Assembly: GCF_001949145.1 (NCBI RefSeq)
Contig: NW_019091425.1
Coordinates: 96,575 to 158,574 of the forward strand
DNA: 62,000 nucleotides
Direction: 5' to 3'
DNA from: Acanthaster planci
Lineage: Eukaryota; Echinodermata; Asteroidea; Valvatida; Acanthasteridae
The notes under the pieces are model-generated. The model searched no databases, was not told the origin of the DNA, and saw only the letters and a list, made by a program, of their open reading frames with translations. Both the position numbers and the translations under genes were made by a program. Shown here piece by piece: positions 42,209 to 54,260 of the stretch. How positions within the stretch are numbered: the first letter of the stretch is position 1; the number at the start of each line of letters is the position of its first letter.

Positions 42209-43952
42209 CGAACCGCTCCTCACAAGCCCCGCAGAAAGCGAGCCTTTTTCACGTCATGACGTTTAACATGTTTAACAGGGGACGAATAGGGATTTTATTC
42301 TGGTTGTGTAGGCCTACCCATAGAAATGCTACTTCAATTCCCCGAGAGTACTATGTAAGATAGCTGACCAAGAAAAAACGGCCAAATCCATGCTGTTTTC
42401 CAAAATAGGTGTAAATATTTCCCAATCTGTGTCCAAGAGTCATGTGGTTCACATTGTATGCTTGTAAAGATGAGCTGCAAACGAATGGTTGACTACAGCT
42501 GCAATTGATACGCAAGACATGGAATATGGCTGCAGCCGCTTTCCGTACACGTGTGTGCAATTCTTAGCCACGCTGGTTGAAATGGCAGTTGGCTTGCGGC
42601 ACACTGGGAGTCACACTGACCAATCACAGGCTTCTTCATGATTTATGCCTGAAGTGCAATAATGACAGGCAACAGCCGTTGGTTACCAGTGCACGTGAGC
42701 ATGCTGTCACCTTGAACGTTTTCTGTCAAGGCCGCATGTGGATGCGGACAGGCAGTGATCTTTGTGTGCATCAACGTTTGAGAACCCATGAGGCTTTTTT
42801 TCATTATGCATTAGTTGGTGTACATACCGTACATTGATGGAGAGTACGCATCCATGCAAAGGAAACCAACCTCGAAAGCAGACTAGCTCGAAGTCCGTCT
42901 TGCATCATGCTATTTGTACGCGGGAGCACTACGAACTCCCAACTTACTTTGCAGCCACTTTTTAACCATTCCCTATGGGAAAAACAATGATTTTTATGAA
43001 AAAGTAGGATGGAAAAGTAGGCAGTGGATGGAAATCCAAGATATTTACTCTCATGGCCTAACAAGGTTTTTAAGTTTGTGGTATTAACCCTAGCCCGAGG
43101 GTGTATATAAAATCACTTTGAAATCGGATGATTTGTGACTGTTAGGGTGAATATTATGTCCAATCACAGTGTGACGGTTGGGAAGGTCCTGATTCCACTC
43201 AAGAATATTGCTCATTAACCATGTTTACGGTGCTGCATATTCATGGTATTTCAATCTTCTTGTAGGCATGCACGGACACAGTGATAGTCCCCATGAGTTT
43301 GGCCTAGAAATTCGCCTTGCAGTATCCTTTCCTTGGCTTGACCACACGTCCACTAATGCCAAATCACTGAGCAAACATTTCCACACGTCCACAAAAGTAT
43401 GATGGCTGTTTCATGTCAAGCAGAGGAATCACCTGGCATGCCAGGTGGAAGTCAACCCTGCTGATGACGCGGGCTGTGCTGCTCTGGTCATCCTGGTGTA
43501 ACACCTGCTACCATACATTCATGACGCGCAACAGCCGTCGTAGTTCATTTATGTAAACGTGCAACAGTGCTGACATTTCAGCATGCGTTATCAGGAATGG
43601 GTATCAGACTACACTGTTAGTCCTCTCGGATTAATCAGGCATGCTCTGTGTATGGTAGCGATTGACGTACCGAAACGATTGCTTTTGGTCCTTCTAGAAT
43701 AGAGCAGCCATCATTGTGACCATCATTGTGATCAGTTGATCATTTCCCCACCTCTGTCCCCTTCTTGTATGCAGCCATTGGTTTTGAGCATGTTCACCCA
43801 TCTCAGATTGTAACTTGTGCCCTCTTCAAGTTGACCTGTTTATACCTGTACCTTGAGAGTGATGTTGGTTCTGTTTGAACATGCTAGTACACTTTGCCCT
43901 CAGTTTAACGGCCAGTAATTGTGTGTACCATCTTTGATTTTTGTGCTTGCAG

Positions 43953-44028
43953 GTTCAAATTCATCAGGATCATTTGGATGTGGTAGAGCACTTGAGTTTA
44001 ACTGAAGCTACCGTTTGTCTTTTGGGAC
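43953..44028 (+). other. 5' UTR portion of the PPP1R3 exon with a two-codon uORF
   Basis: A pyrimidine-rich tract followed by TTGCAG at 43947-43952 looks like a splice acceptor, so an upstream non-coding exon probably exists. The 76-nt leader contains ATG TGG TAG at 43978-43986, a minimal upstream ORF, and an in-frame TAA before the main ATG. The upstream exon was not located. Confidence 0.5.
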
Positions 44029-45060
44029 ATGGCATGTGGCCTGCTGACAAGCCCAGCAATGCCGATTGACACCCTCCTCCCTTTGGGCACAAGCCCGCCC
44101 CTGCCATCTCTCTACCTGCAGTCAAGGTACACAGCCACCTCCTACATGTACATTTCTGATATATCTGCGGCCGCTAAGGCCCGGCCGGTTGACCGGCGCA
44201 AACAGTTGAGGCCCTGTCTCCGGGATGGACAGCAGGCCAGGAGGATGAAAGATGCAGTTGACAATGGCATTGAAACGAATGGGTCAGCAGAAGCATGCTC
44301 AGCTCAGAACATATGCGACAGTATCCCCATTGATGGCCTTACCATAGACGACAAGGTAAAGGACGCAGACTATGGTAAGACAGTCAAACAACCACCGAAA
44401 AGCAGAAAACGTGTCTGCTTTGCCGACGCTAAGGGCCTAGCTTTAGAGACAGTGCGAGTGATGGACGGCCCCAGCCACGTCCCACCAGTTCTTCATTCAC
44501 GGATCATGGAGGAGATTGTCCAAGATGAGAAGCCAGAGCTCTTTCACACCTACACCTATGTTGTAGACTTTGAGCAGCCTGCGGCAAACTACCTCGAATT
44601 TAGGGACAAGCTAGAGAAGAATTTCATTAGCTTGGAGAACATCGTCATCAAGGATAACGTGGAGGTCATGGGAACCATTAAAGTGAAAAACGTTGCTTTT
44701 GAGAAATCTGTCGCAGTTCGAGTCACGTTTGACAAATGGAGGAGCTTCCAAGACATACCAGCATCCTACATTCAGCGCAGCCCATCAGGGCAGGCCGACC
44801 GCTACGACAGCTTCTCTTTTTGTTTCAACATCCCCCAGAATAGAGAGGGGGAGAGTATTGAGTTCTGCCTCCGCTATGAATGCCGGGGCCAGTCTTACTG
44901 GGACAGCAAGGGCGGAGAGAACTACAAGATCATCTCGCAGCACGAGAAGAGCCTGACGGAGCAGCAGAAGCTGGCGTCCTATTGCAGTCTCAGCAGCCAG
45001 GCAAACTGGGGAGACTTCTCTCTCTGGAAGGTGGTCGCAGATGAAAGGCCATACTGGTGA
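44029..45060 (+). CDS. Protein phosphatase 1 regulatory subunit 3 (glycogen-targeting, PPP1R3B/C/D type)
   Basis: 343-residue protein in one uninterrupted exon. It would target PP1 to glycogen particles and promote dephosphorylation of glycogen synthase and phosphorylase. Evidence: the PP1-docking motif Arg128-Val-Cys-Phe131 in SRKRVCFADAKGLAL, typical of the family's RVxF; a CBM21 carbohydrate-binding module at about 181-302 beginning VDFEQPAANYLEFRDKL, with KVKNVAFEKSVAVRVTFDKW; and the signature YECRGQSYWDSKGGENY (Tyr290-Trp291) shared with vertebrate members. The QLRPC segment near residue 60 also matches PPP1R3B. It is longer than human PPP1R3B (285 aa), with an extended N-terminal region (1-120). 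A single intronless coding exon is usual for PPP1R3B/C/D. Which vertebrate paralogue it corresponds to cannot be decided; it is probably pro-orthologous. Confidence 0.93.
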   Translation: MACGLLTSPAMPIDTLLPLGTSPPLPSLYLQSRYTATSYMYISDISAAAKARPVDRRKQLRPCLRDGQQARRMKDAVDNGIETNGSAEACSAQNICDSIPIDGLTIDDKVKDADYGKTVKQPPKSRKRVCFADAKGLALETVRVMDGPSHVPPVLHSRIMEEIVQDEKPELFHTYTYVVDFEQPAANYLEFRDKLEKNFISLENIVIKDNVEVMGTIKVKNVAFEKSVAVRVTFDKWRSFQDIPASYIQRSPSGQADRYDSFSFCFNIPQNREGESIEFCLRYECRGQSYWDSKGGENYKIISQHEKSLTEQQKLASYCSLSSQANWGDFSLWKVVADERPYW

Positions 45061-48000
45061 CAGAGAGTGAATCAGGGCTCACACTGCTGACGTTGTAGGC
45101 AGGGACTTTGGTCTTCTACCTACTACAGCATAGCATAGCATAGGAAAAGTACCTGCTTAAAATGTTTACCTGTGGTAACATAGGGAATCTGTCAAAAGTG
45201 ATGGTGGATATGAAGCCTTATGTGTCGTCTCAGTGATGTACATGCATACAGAAATATTTTGTCGAGCATTTATTTTGTGGATCATGCAACTCAGTACACA
45301 GTGGGCCTAGATTCGTAAATCCACATGCATATGGACTGTAGAGTTTGGAAACTGGAAAGCAATACATGTATGACTTGACAAAGATTATTTTTGAGAAGAA
45401 ATTTGTTAAAAGATAGAGATTAAATGCATATTTGCATCAGAGGGAGGTTTTATCTTTTTCAAGAATGAATTCTGTAACTGCAGAAAAAATTTCATACCTG
45501 CAAGTTTACAAGAGTGAATTTGTATCCGGTTGGAAAGATGGTAGAGAGCTGTCAGAACTTTGGTGTGTACATAGCTGGAAAAGCTACAAATCCACACTAA
45601 CAAGTAAAATGGCAGGTTTCAAGTTTTATAAGTCACTGCCCAGAGCATGTGAATAAGCTTCAGGAATCAGTATTTTTAGACTGGAGGGGTTTTAAAGAAC
45701 TATGACTTGTGAATTAATTTACCATACCTTGTACATTGAGAGGTAATTACCACAAATTATCCATGTGATAAATCATACATGTATCAATATTTGTGAAGTA
45801 ACAGTTCAATTTTCAGGGTTTAATGCAGTGAAAGAAAAGTTTGCTGGAAGTTAGCGATCAGTACCGACTTTACTTTTAACTCATACTTAGGTGATCAGTT
45901 CTTAGAGACTTGAGTTTTGCACTGCAACATTCTGTGTTCTCTGTCTGCCTCAGAGAGATGAATATCACCGGTGTCAGTGAACTGGTTAAAAGTGTAGCTG
46001 TTGTCTATCAACAGGAAGATTGTGTGGAAATGTTCTTTTGGTGTGATTAACTAACAACATGTATGCCCCATTTCAGTTGCTTGTCATTGTCTTGCAGTTC
46101 AATGGATACTTGCATGCAGTTGTTACAGCCGTTGCTCGTGACAATCATTCAGTTTGGTGTGGCAGAGCCATAGTTAAACACATAGCTTCTTGGTGCATTG
46201 ATGCCGTAATGAGAAGTACATATTGAGCTACGCAGACACTCTCATTACAGAGTTTTAACATCCGCATAGTTTTGTCCATGAGTCTTGCAAGTTCACAAGC
46301 ATTCTTGCAGCAATACAGTGCATCTCCTTTCTAAACACATGGAGTCACAACAGCTGGGCTGTGTGTTTGTTTCACACGCTCAGTGATCTGTCCTTGGTTT
46401 ATAGGCACCAAAACTGGCCCAGTGGACGGTGGGAACCAGTGTTGGGATCACTGATCACCATCCAGATCTGTGTGAGACAAACAGACCCCAGCTGTTTTGC
46501 TTCCAGATGGTAGCCAATCTAGCCTGGGGTTGATATGTGCATGGAGCTATTAAACATATAATGTGTATAATAGTTCTGTGATATGTGCATGCCCATTATC
46601 CTGTTCAGTGACTGTGCCATGTACCTATAACACTGGAAATTTTGATTAGTGGGCTAAATATGCTACTTGGCATTTCAAAACTGCACTCTGTGGGCATGGT
46701 TTAACTTGCAACATAACACTTATTAACCGGATTGTTAAGCACAGAGTATTTTGTAACGTACATAAAATGAAATGTTTGTTATTTCAGAACCAAAGACATG
46801 TACCTGTATGTAACCTGGCAAATCATGTCGGGGGAGGGGGGTGTTGTACAAAACTTGAGAGAAAAGAATCTGATATTTTTCTGGTGACATTTTTTGTTCT
46901 GAAAGGGCCAAATCCATGAATGTTTGAGCTTGTGCAATGTTATAGAGATGTGCTTCAAATGGGGTTGTTGGCTTTTTGCTCACTATCTCTACATGTCTTA
47001 CATGTGCAAAATGAGACTTTTTCAGTTCCTTGCTCGGTATTGAAGTAAAGTGTGTTTTATTTAAGCATCATTAAACATGGATTGTTACTTTGTTTGGAAC
47101 TTTTTAGCCTGAGCTGGTATTTTTCCCAAAGTCAAATGTAACATTAATAAGATTGATTTGTACATACTTCTGAAAACAGATAGTAATTTGTATCCTATTT
47201 ACATGTATTATTCAAATTAATGGTCGCTTTTTTTTTTTTTTTTTTTTTTTTCTTTTTTTTTTTTTCCGTCCTAGTCAAAGATTTTGTTTTTACCAGAATG
47301 AGGCTACCATATACATAAAAAATGTGTGCAAATGCGTGACCATATATGAATACAAATGTAGCTGGCTTTTGCTCATAATACTCCGTTTGAAACCAACAAA
47401 AGATGAAGGGTTTCTTTTTCTTTCTTCTGGGAAAGATTAATATTTGAATAATTCATATGTTGCATTCGTCATTGTAGAACCTTCCCCCCCCCCCAGAAAC
47501 AAATTACCAGAGATAAAAAGTACTGCTATGTCATTAGCGGTTAAGGCAAACTGGTTTAATAGTAATGGTTATCGTGTTCACCCTTTTTAGAAGGGAAAAT
47601 TGTTGAAACAGTGGAAAACACTGAAGCAAATCGGAACCTTTTTGTAGGCACACCAAAACCTGTTGCATCATGTGCATATATGTGTGTGCTAAAATCCTGC
47701 CGGAGTCAACACCACAAAAGCTGGTTTCTCTTTTTTTTTTTTTTTTTTTTGGCTATATGAACATTGTTTGCATCTACTCAGAGCACTGCATTCTTAAAAA
47801 AAAAGAAAATTGTGTGCTTTGTAATAAATAACTCAACATTTATTTACAAATTCCTGTAGGGGAGAAATGCCTACAGAAAAATGACTTTGTACTGGACCAC
47901 GTCTTGTTTTTTATGTACAAGTTACCTTCAGCATAAACTTTCCTTAAACAGTGTGGTGTGAATGAAATACATTTTCATTCCACCTGTATTGAGTATTGGG

Positions 48001-48455
48001 CCAATTTGTTTTGTTGGTTAAAATACCCGAGTACACCTGGAATCTAGTTAGTAATCCACCATCCTTTTTTGGCCAAGTAGGCTATTAGGAAAATGGGTTT
48101 AAAACTGGTTATGCTTGCTAACCAGTTAAGTTGATGTTTAAAATTGTAGGGAAAATTGTGAGTATATTTGAGACCTAGCCCATTTCAATGCAACTGTAGA
48201 CAAATTTCTGTTGAGCTGCTATAAGCTAGAATCCCTGAGAGGTGGCTCACTATCCATTCCTGTGAACATGTAATGTGTAAGTTTACAAAATGCATGAAAA
48301 ATGCTTGTCTTTGCTCCTAAGATGTTAGTACCAGTTGGCTTTAAAAGCAGGGTCAGAATTGAGTGTGACAAGTCAAAAATATATTTCAAACTTGATTTTT
48401 AAATATGTTTTCATAGTGTGAACAAGTGTACAATAAAACAGCAGAGTCGCTATCG
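45061..48455 (+). other. Probable long 3' UTR of the PPP1R3 gene
   Basis: After the stop codon no AATAAA appears until 47823-47828, with a second at 48432-48437, so the transcript probably carries about 2.8-3.4 kb of 3' UTR, long as in vertebrate PPP1R3 genes. The stretch contains T runs at 47228-47265 and 47731-47750 and a C run near 47487. No coding exon is visible. Confidence 0.4.
47228..47265. repeat. Poly(T) tract
   Basis: 38 bases of T with one C interruption, inside the putative PPP1R3 3' UTR. On the minus strand it would be the tail of a retroposed copy, but no body is recognisable. Confidence 0.8.
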
Positions 48456-51443
48456 GGTACAAAAAGGACCACACGTCTTTGGAGCATATTTTTTGTGAAT
48501 CACCAGTGGAGCAGTGTCACAGCCCTCAAGTTCAGAATTTTACCCCTAAAATTGAATATCAGAAATGCTGAAAGGCGCTAGCTGAGAAAGAAATCCACAG
48601 GCATGACAGGAAGCAGGAAAAAAAGGTTTGTTGAAAGACATGACATTGCCAGGTACATGGCCACGGTGCACTGTAATGGATTTCCTTCCTGACATACAGG
48701 AACATTTCCAAGGAAACGAACCCGCTTCAGCCAGGTGTTTATTTTAGCTTAAGCGAAAAGATAAAAGCTTTAACTATGCACAAGGAAGTTCAGTGGTTTA
48801 TTTCACGAGTTAGTGTAACATGTATTATCGTGTCATGAGTTCGCATGAAATACATCCGGAGCAAGGATTCAGTATTTCTTTACTTTGTTAAACGGGATTC
48901 AAAAGTTCAGAAACAGTATACATGTACATTGCAGATACAGTGCAGCAGCTGCTTTGATGGTAAAAATACCTACCGTTGCTCAGTCCAACCAAATTTTATT
49001 ACTTTCCTCTGCACTGGGGAAGGGGGTAATAAGGGTTTGATGGGTTTTCTTCATAACAAATGAGTTCAGCCATACATGGACAATCTACATGTACATCCAA
49101 TTGCACATGATATCACATCTCCGCATAGAGGGGTGTCTGAAAGTACAGTGTACATGTATTTCACATCCATTTGAGAACAAAAAATACGAAAGAAACTACA
49201 TATAGTTGGCATTTACAACCCATTAGATATGGGGCTTACATGTACAAAGTACATGTCAAACCTCACATGTTTTTTTACAGAAAATCAAATACAAGGTGAG
49301 TGTACACGCTGGCCAGAGAGGAGACGAGCACACGGCTGCGCTGTGACGACAGAAGAGATCAGAAGAGATCAGAAGATAGTCCTGCATTGCGAAGGCGATC
49401 CAGGGATTGTCTACTTGTGCCCTACAATTTCAATTAAATGTAGATCAGGAAGCCGGCCAGCATCTCGTACATTCCATACATGATACACACCCTTGGCTGC
49501 ATCTGGGCATTTTAATAGGGTTAGAGATATTTTTCGTCTGTCTGTACTGCATCAGGTCTTGCTTTTGCTGGGATGCCCTACACTGGACTGCCCTACACTG
49601 GACTGACCACTCATCTTGATATGATATGACAGGACCGTAAAATATGTTTGCTGTCTGGTCAATAACGCCTTATCTCGATGCAATGACTAAACTCCCCTGC
49701 AACTCCTGTTCACATTTATATACCTGAAAATGAATGTACATGTATATTGCTGACTCGGTTCTTGTCAGCAGTGAAGTCAACTGGTCCCAGTTTGGAACAC
49801 TTTAATTTACTTTGTATTTGTAAGGTTAATGCTATTTACACATTTCCACTGCATGTATGTGCATGTTCACCACTTCCATAAGCAGTTGTTTACAAACACT
49901 GCTCTTGAAAAACACTTTTCACATGCAGCTAACATTTGCTGTAAGAAATTAGTTTCACACTTTGCCTAAACCACAGAAAGTTTTTCCTGTGTTCTATGAC
50001 CTTGGTTTAAGCTACTGTTTCCCCCACGTAGGCCAATTCCTTTTTTTTTTAAATTGAGGGTGTTAGGAGATGTTACTTTAGAAAAACATGAAACTTGCAC
50101 TTTTAATAAAAATTTCACCCAGAAAAGTTCTAGTTGCCAAATGCACTGAATATTGTCTTAATTCTGATTGATACGAATGCGCACAGACAAGTGCTAGATG
50201 TCATGTCTGCACAAATTGCTTATGTTTTGAAGTGTTCTAACATATAGAAACGATGATATTTAGATCTTGGGTATGCCTCGTGTATTAACTGTATCAACTG
50301 CATATTATTGTACACCTGTACGGCAGTTTGTATACCGATACATGTAAATGTTTTGCAGCCCGAACACAAACAGTGACAGGTGCACACCCATTCAGTCAAC
50401 TGTCTTCAAGCATCGAATGTTAATACCAACTTCATTTTCCTTGTTGGTAAATGGCATTTATATGGTAGTTTTTGCCAAGCCAAAACTAGATCACAGGTCA
50501 TGCAGAGAGCTACAATAAAATAGCAAGAGTGCACGCCAGTTGATCAAGGGGGTTAGTAAGACACACTGGGGATGTGGTACTTTTCAGGCTTTAAAATAGC
50601 CATTCCAATCAATCATAAATTTCTGTTTAGAGTTTACCAGAGTTTGATCTTCATAGATTACCAGCCAAAAGTTGTGTAATGTGCAAATGTAGCTTGCGAC
50701 TGGTTTGCACCTGACTCTGCTTTGCATAACAATAGCCAGTTTTGAGAATGTTCTTCTTTTCTGCATAAGAGCTCCATGAATTCAAAACCAGATCTGTGTG
50801 ATTTCCAATAGTTTTGTTCAGAAAGGATTACGAAATCACATAATATGCCTTACAGTGCAGACACATGTATAGCTTTTGAGCCTAGCTGTAGATTAAAATG
50901 CAACTCCAAAGTTTATCCTTGAAAATCAACTGCATACATGTACACTTATATCCGGTGATTGCCCACAGCACGTGAGCTTTACAAAAGTTCATACATTCTA
51001 CCCACTGCAGTGCAGACATTTCGATCATACAAATCCTTTGGCAAATGAGTTTTCAGATGAGTTGCCAGAAAGAGATCCAAAGTAATGAAATCAGATATAC
51101 AAGATTCATCTTCGAAAGCCAGCCTGTGATTTTGTGCATATTCCTTCTTTTCTTGTTTGAAACTTAAAAAGGCACCCTCAGTCTCTTCCAAAAGCCCTGT
51201 TTTATTAAACACAGAAGTATTTGTGATGATCAAAAACTACACGGTCAGCGTCATAGCTGTGTCATAAATACGTAATAATGTATGCTGTGTGATTTTTTAG
51301 CTTTTTTCTTTCCACAGACTATAATGCAAATTCCACGTGCAGTTTCCTAACCCAAGTGACAGTTGTCTTTTACAATGTACATGTACATGCCATCGTTATT
51401 ACTCAGATTGTTAAGGCTGACCCATCCATCTGGTGACTGAAGA

Positions 51444-51592
51444 ATAATAAGCGTACCTGGCTAACTGCTGGCAGACTCCAGGCTTGTACGTGCCTTGTCA
51501 CTGAACCAACCCTCCCCCCCTCTGATTGGTTAGCCGAGTGTCAAGGTATGTCAAGCTGCACTGTCAGGCAATCAGTCTAGCGTGGCTTATTT
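51444..51592. repeat. Diverged inverted repeat, probable old MITE
   Basis: Left arm from AATAAGCGTACCTGG to CCTTGTCACTGAACCAACC and right arm from GGTTAGCCGAGTGTCAAGG to GTGGCTTATT pair over about 70 bp with many mismatches. The innermost 28 bp are best conserved. The centre is C-rich. No coding capacity. Confidence 0.5.
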
Positions 51593-54149
51593 AATCACCA
51601 GTCGTATGCTTCATGCAAACTAGATCCCTGAGCATTATTAATGATTATTAATGAAGATATGAAAACTCATATGAATTTATGTTGCTGGTGTCTCCAAAGC
51701 TGTTTTTGTTATTGCAATTTAGTCACAACAAATGCACAATAGGTTTACTCGAGCCTATCCCAGTGATACAAAACTACTACCCTCCGAGGACGCGTTAAAC
51801 GCATAACCTCTATATGACTGCTGTTTGGCTTACATCATTTAGAGTAGTGTGCCTTTACAAAGCACTCTTTACAACATCAGGCCTTCTCTTCAAGCAAAAT
51901 TTATTGCGGTCCATGTGTTTATTCTTTATTCTAAACAGTATGTAAAGTACGTTCTCATTTCTCAAATTGAGAAAGGTTATTTCCTTAACTGTTGTTTATA
52001 AATTTAAGTTATGAGATCCTTTTTGTGTACAAACATTGCCTACCATTTTTTATGGGTTGCCATGCAAAGTTTGCAGACGTCTAATCTCTTCATGGCTGGC
52101 TGTAGTTTTGCCTGTGTCTATGTCAGTTCTTCTTGTTGCAAGAACTTAAACCTGAGTTTCTCAATCAGGCAATCGATCAGCTTGTTTCCAACTAACTCCC
52201 GTCACAGTCACAAAGTTCAGTCCTTAATTTCCCGAATCACCTCATTATCAGGATAATTATTGTTTACTTATCCACAGATGTCTGAAATTTGAATAGGTTG
52301 GATGCAGCTTCCAAAGGTTGTATTCAAAGAGATCAAACGGCACCATACGGCTATGCTCAGTCTGGTCACGCACCCGAGGAATGGCGTACGTGATTCCACA
52401 AAAAAAAATCAAGCCTTAATACATTCTTCTGCACATGCTCATAAATCTTGATGTGATCTTGTCAAAACCATAGAATTATGAAGATCCTTTGGGAACCAGA
52501 ATGCGGGGAAAACTTTCAATGGAAAGTTCCATTTTTAAACTGCTTTCCTTTTAGTTAGCAGGCTACAGGCATCCCACCACAATGGCCATACAAATGAAGC
52601 ACGGCATCACCCAATGCCTGGTCACCTGTTACATACTGGTGCTTGCCCAGTTTTTATTCCTCTCGGTCAAGGACCCACACTGACAAATGCTGGTCACTGA
52701 CCTTCAGAGATTTATTCAGTCCCAATGGCAAAAGAGAAGAGCATTTCTCTGGATGTAGTGATAAAAAACCCTACTTCCTGGGTGTAGGTGTGATATGGAA
52801 CCATGCACAATACTTACTTGAAGGGCAGTGAGAATTTAGATATGCACATAGTTGGTGCCAAGGTGGAGAGGTATATCACTACCCCGTTGACCCTATACCC
52901 ATCAGTAATTCAGACATGCCCACAAGACATGCCCACAAACACTTACCCAGCAGCAGAGTACCTTTGGAAAGTGCAAGCGGATGCACAAGTGAAGTTGTAC
53001 AAGACTGTACAGGGTAAATAACATCATTCCCAATGAACATTAGAACACTTCTTGGAAGCCATAGTTCTAAGAATGGGACGGGTTCTACTCTTGCAAGAAA
53101 TGAAATGCCTCCCCAACAATCTTGTACTTCTCTTTTAAAATAAACAACTGCTGTACAGAGATTACACAAATACATGCCTCCATGTTGGCACGGCTACAAA
53201 ACCGCCACATACCAGTGGGCACTTACATATATTTTTCTGTCCAAGGAATTCTGCCTAGCTAAAACAAGTGGAGGGAATTAAGCACAAAACTGAGGATGCA
53301 CTAAACCAGCCTGGAGAAAAATCCAAACAGAAAACTCTGTGGGGGCGAGCTTGCATTCCATGGCGCGCTGTTAAAGATGAAAGTAGTTGGTAAACATTTG
53401 ACAACAAGAATTACTGCTCCTGGTGGTCTCTTTTGCCAACATTTACAAGATTTTATTAACAAGAATGATGTATTCAAGTTTGCCAAATTGGAAAAACATA
53501 AAACAGGAGTGCCACATTACCCCCCCTTATTGACTGTTGGTCAGGGGCATTCAATAACCTGACCGATTTATATTGAGTGGCATAGGCAATATAGCATGCG
53601 AGTATATCCATGGCCAAAGTTGATCTATGGATATCATTTTCTCATCATGGGGGGTCCCTTGGTAGAATGTCAGAATGGCCACGACCCCTATGGCCAGGCC
53701 TCAGAGAACTGTCTTTCTCTCAGTCTTGACATTCTCATTATCGATTACATCTCCCTCTCAGGCTTCCATGGCCAAGGCTTGAGTGCAGGATGCATACTGG
53801 TGGTGTATCAAGGTTTGGGTCTAGATGGATTAAAATCTTGAATATTTACCAAAAAATCCTCCTTCATTCTACTTAACTCCCAAATCTACCTACAGCAATC
53901 TGGGATGCAACCACTCATTCTGCCCCCGCCCCCCCAAAACCTTCACATACATGTAATTTCTTTGGCCAAGTTTTCTCAAACATTAGTTCTAGGGGCTGAA
54001 CTGACTTCAGACATTTTGTTTCAAAGGAAAATCTTTTTAGAGGGGGAAGGCAGATAGCAATAATATAATGGGTTGGTAATATATTCCTGAACTTATGAAC
54101 AAAAACCTGGCAAAGTTTGTTTTCATGTTCATGTTTTTCTTCGTCCAAG

Positions 54150-54260
54150 TCCTATTTTATCTATCCATTTATTTATTCATTTATTCCTTGTATTCTATGT
54201 TTTTACTTCTCATCTTGGTATGGAAATAAATGTGAGTTTTGAATTGAATTGAAAATCATT
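54150..54260 (+). repeat. Possible 3' end of a retroposon
   Basis: ATTTATTCATTTATTCC, then GGAAATAAATGTGAG and a terminal TTGAATTGAATTGAA tandem resemble 3' tails of invertebrate LINE/SINE copies, which often end in short tandem repeats. The body upstream is not recognisable. Confidence 0.35.

Larger units (their letters stand above)
36160..43940. other. Intergenic region between GINS4 and the PPP1R3 exon
   Basis: I see no recognisable coding exon. 37780-38470 is relatively CpG-rich and contains CGTCA/TGACG words and short GTGAGT donors, so it could be the distal promoter and first exon of the PPP1R3 transcript about 6 kb upstream of its coding exon. The rest is AT-rich with the repeats listed separately. 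Confidence 0.4.

Noticed and set aside
44693-44956. 87-codon plus-strand frame inside the PPP1R3 exon
   Set aside because: Frame-shifted shadow of the CBM21 coding sequence.
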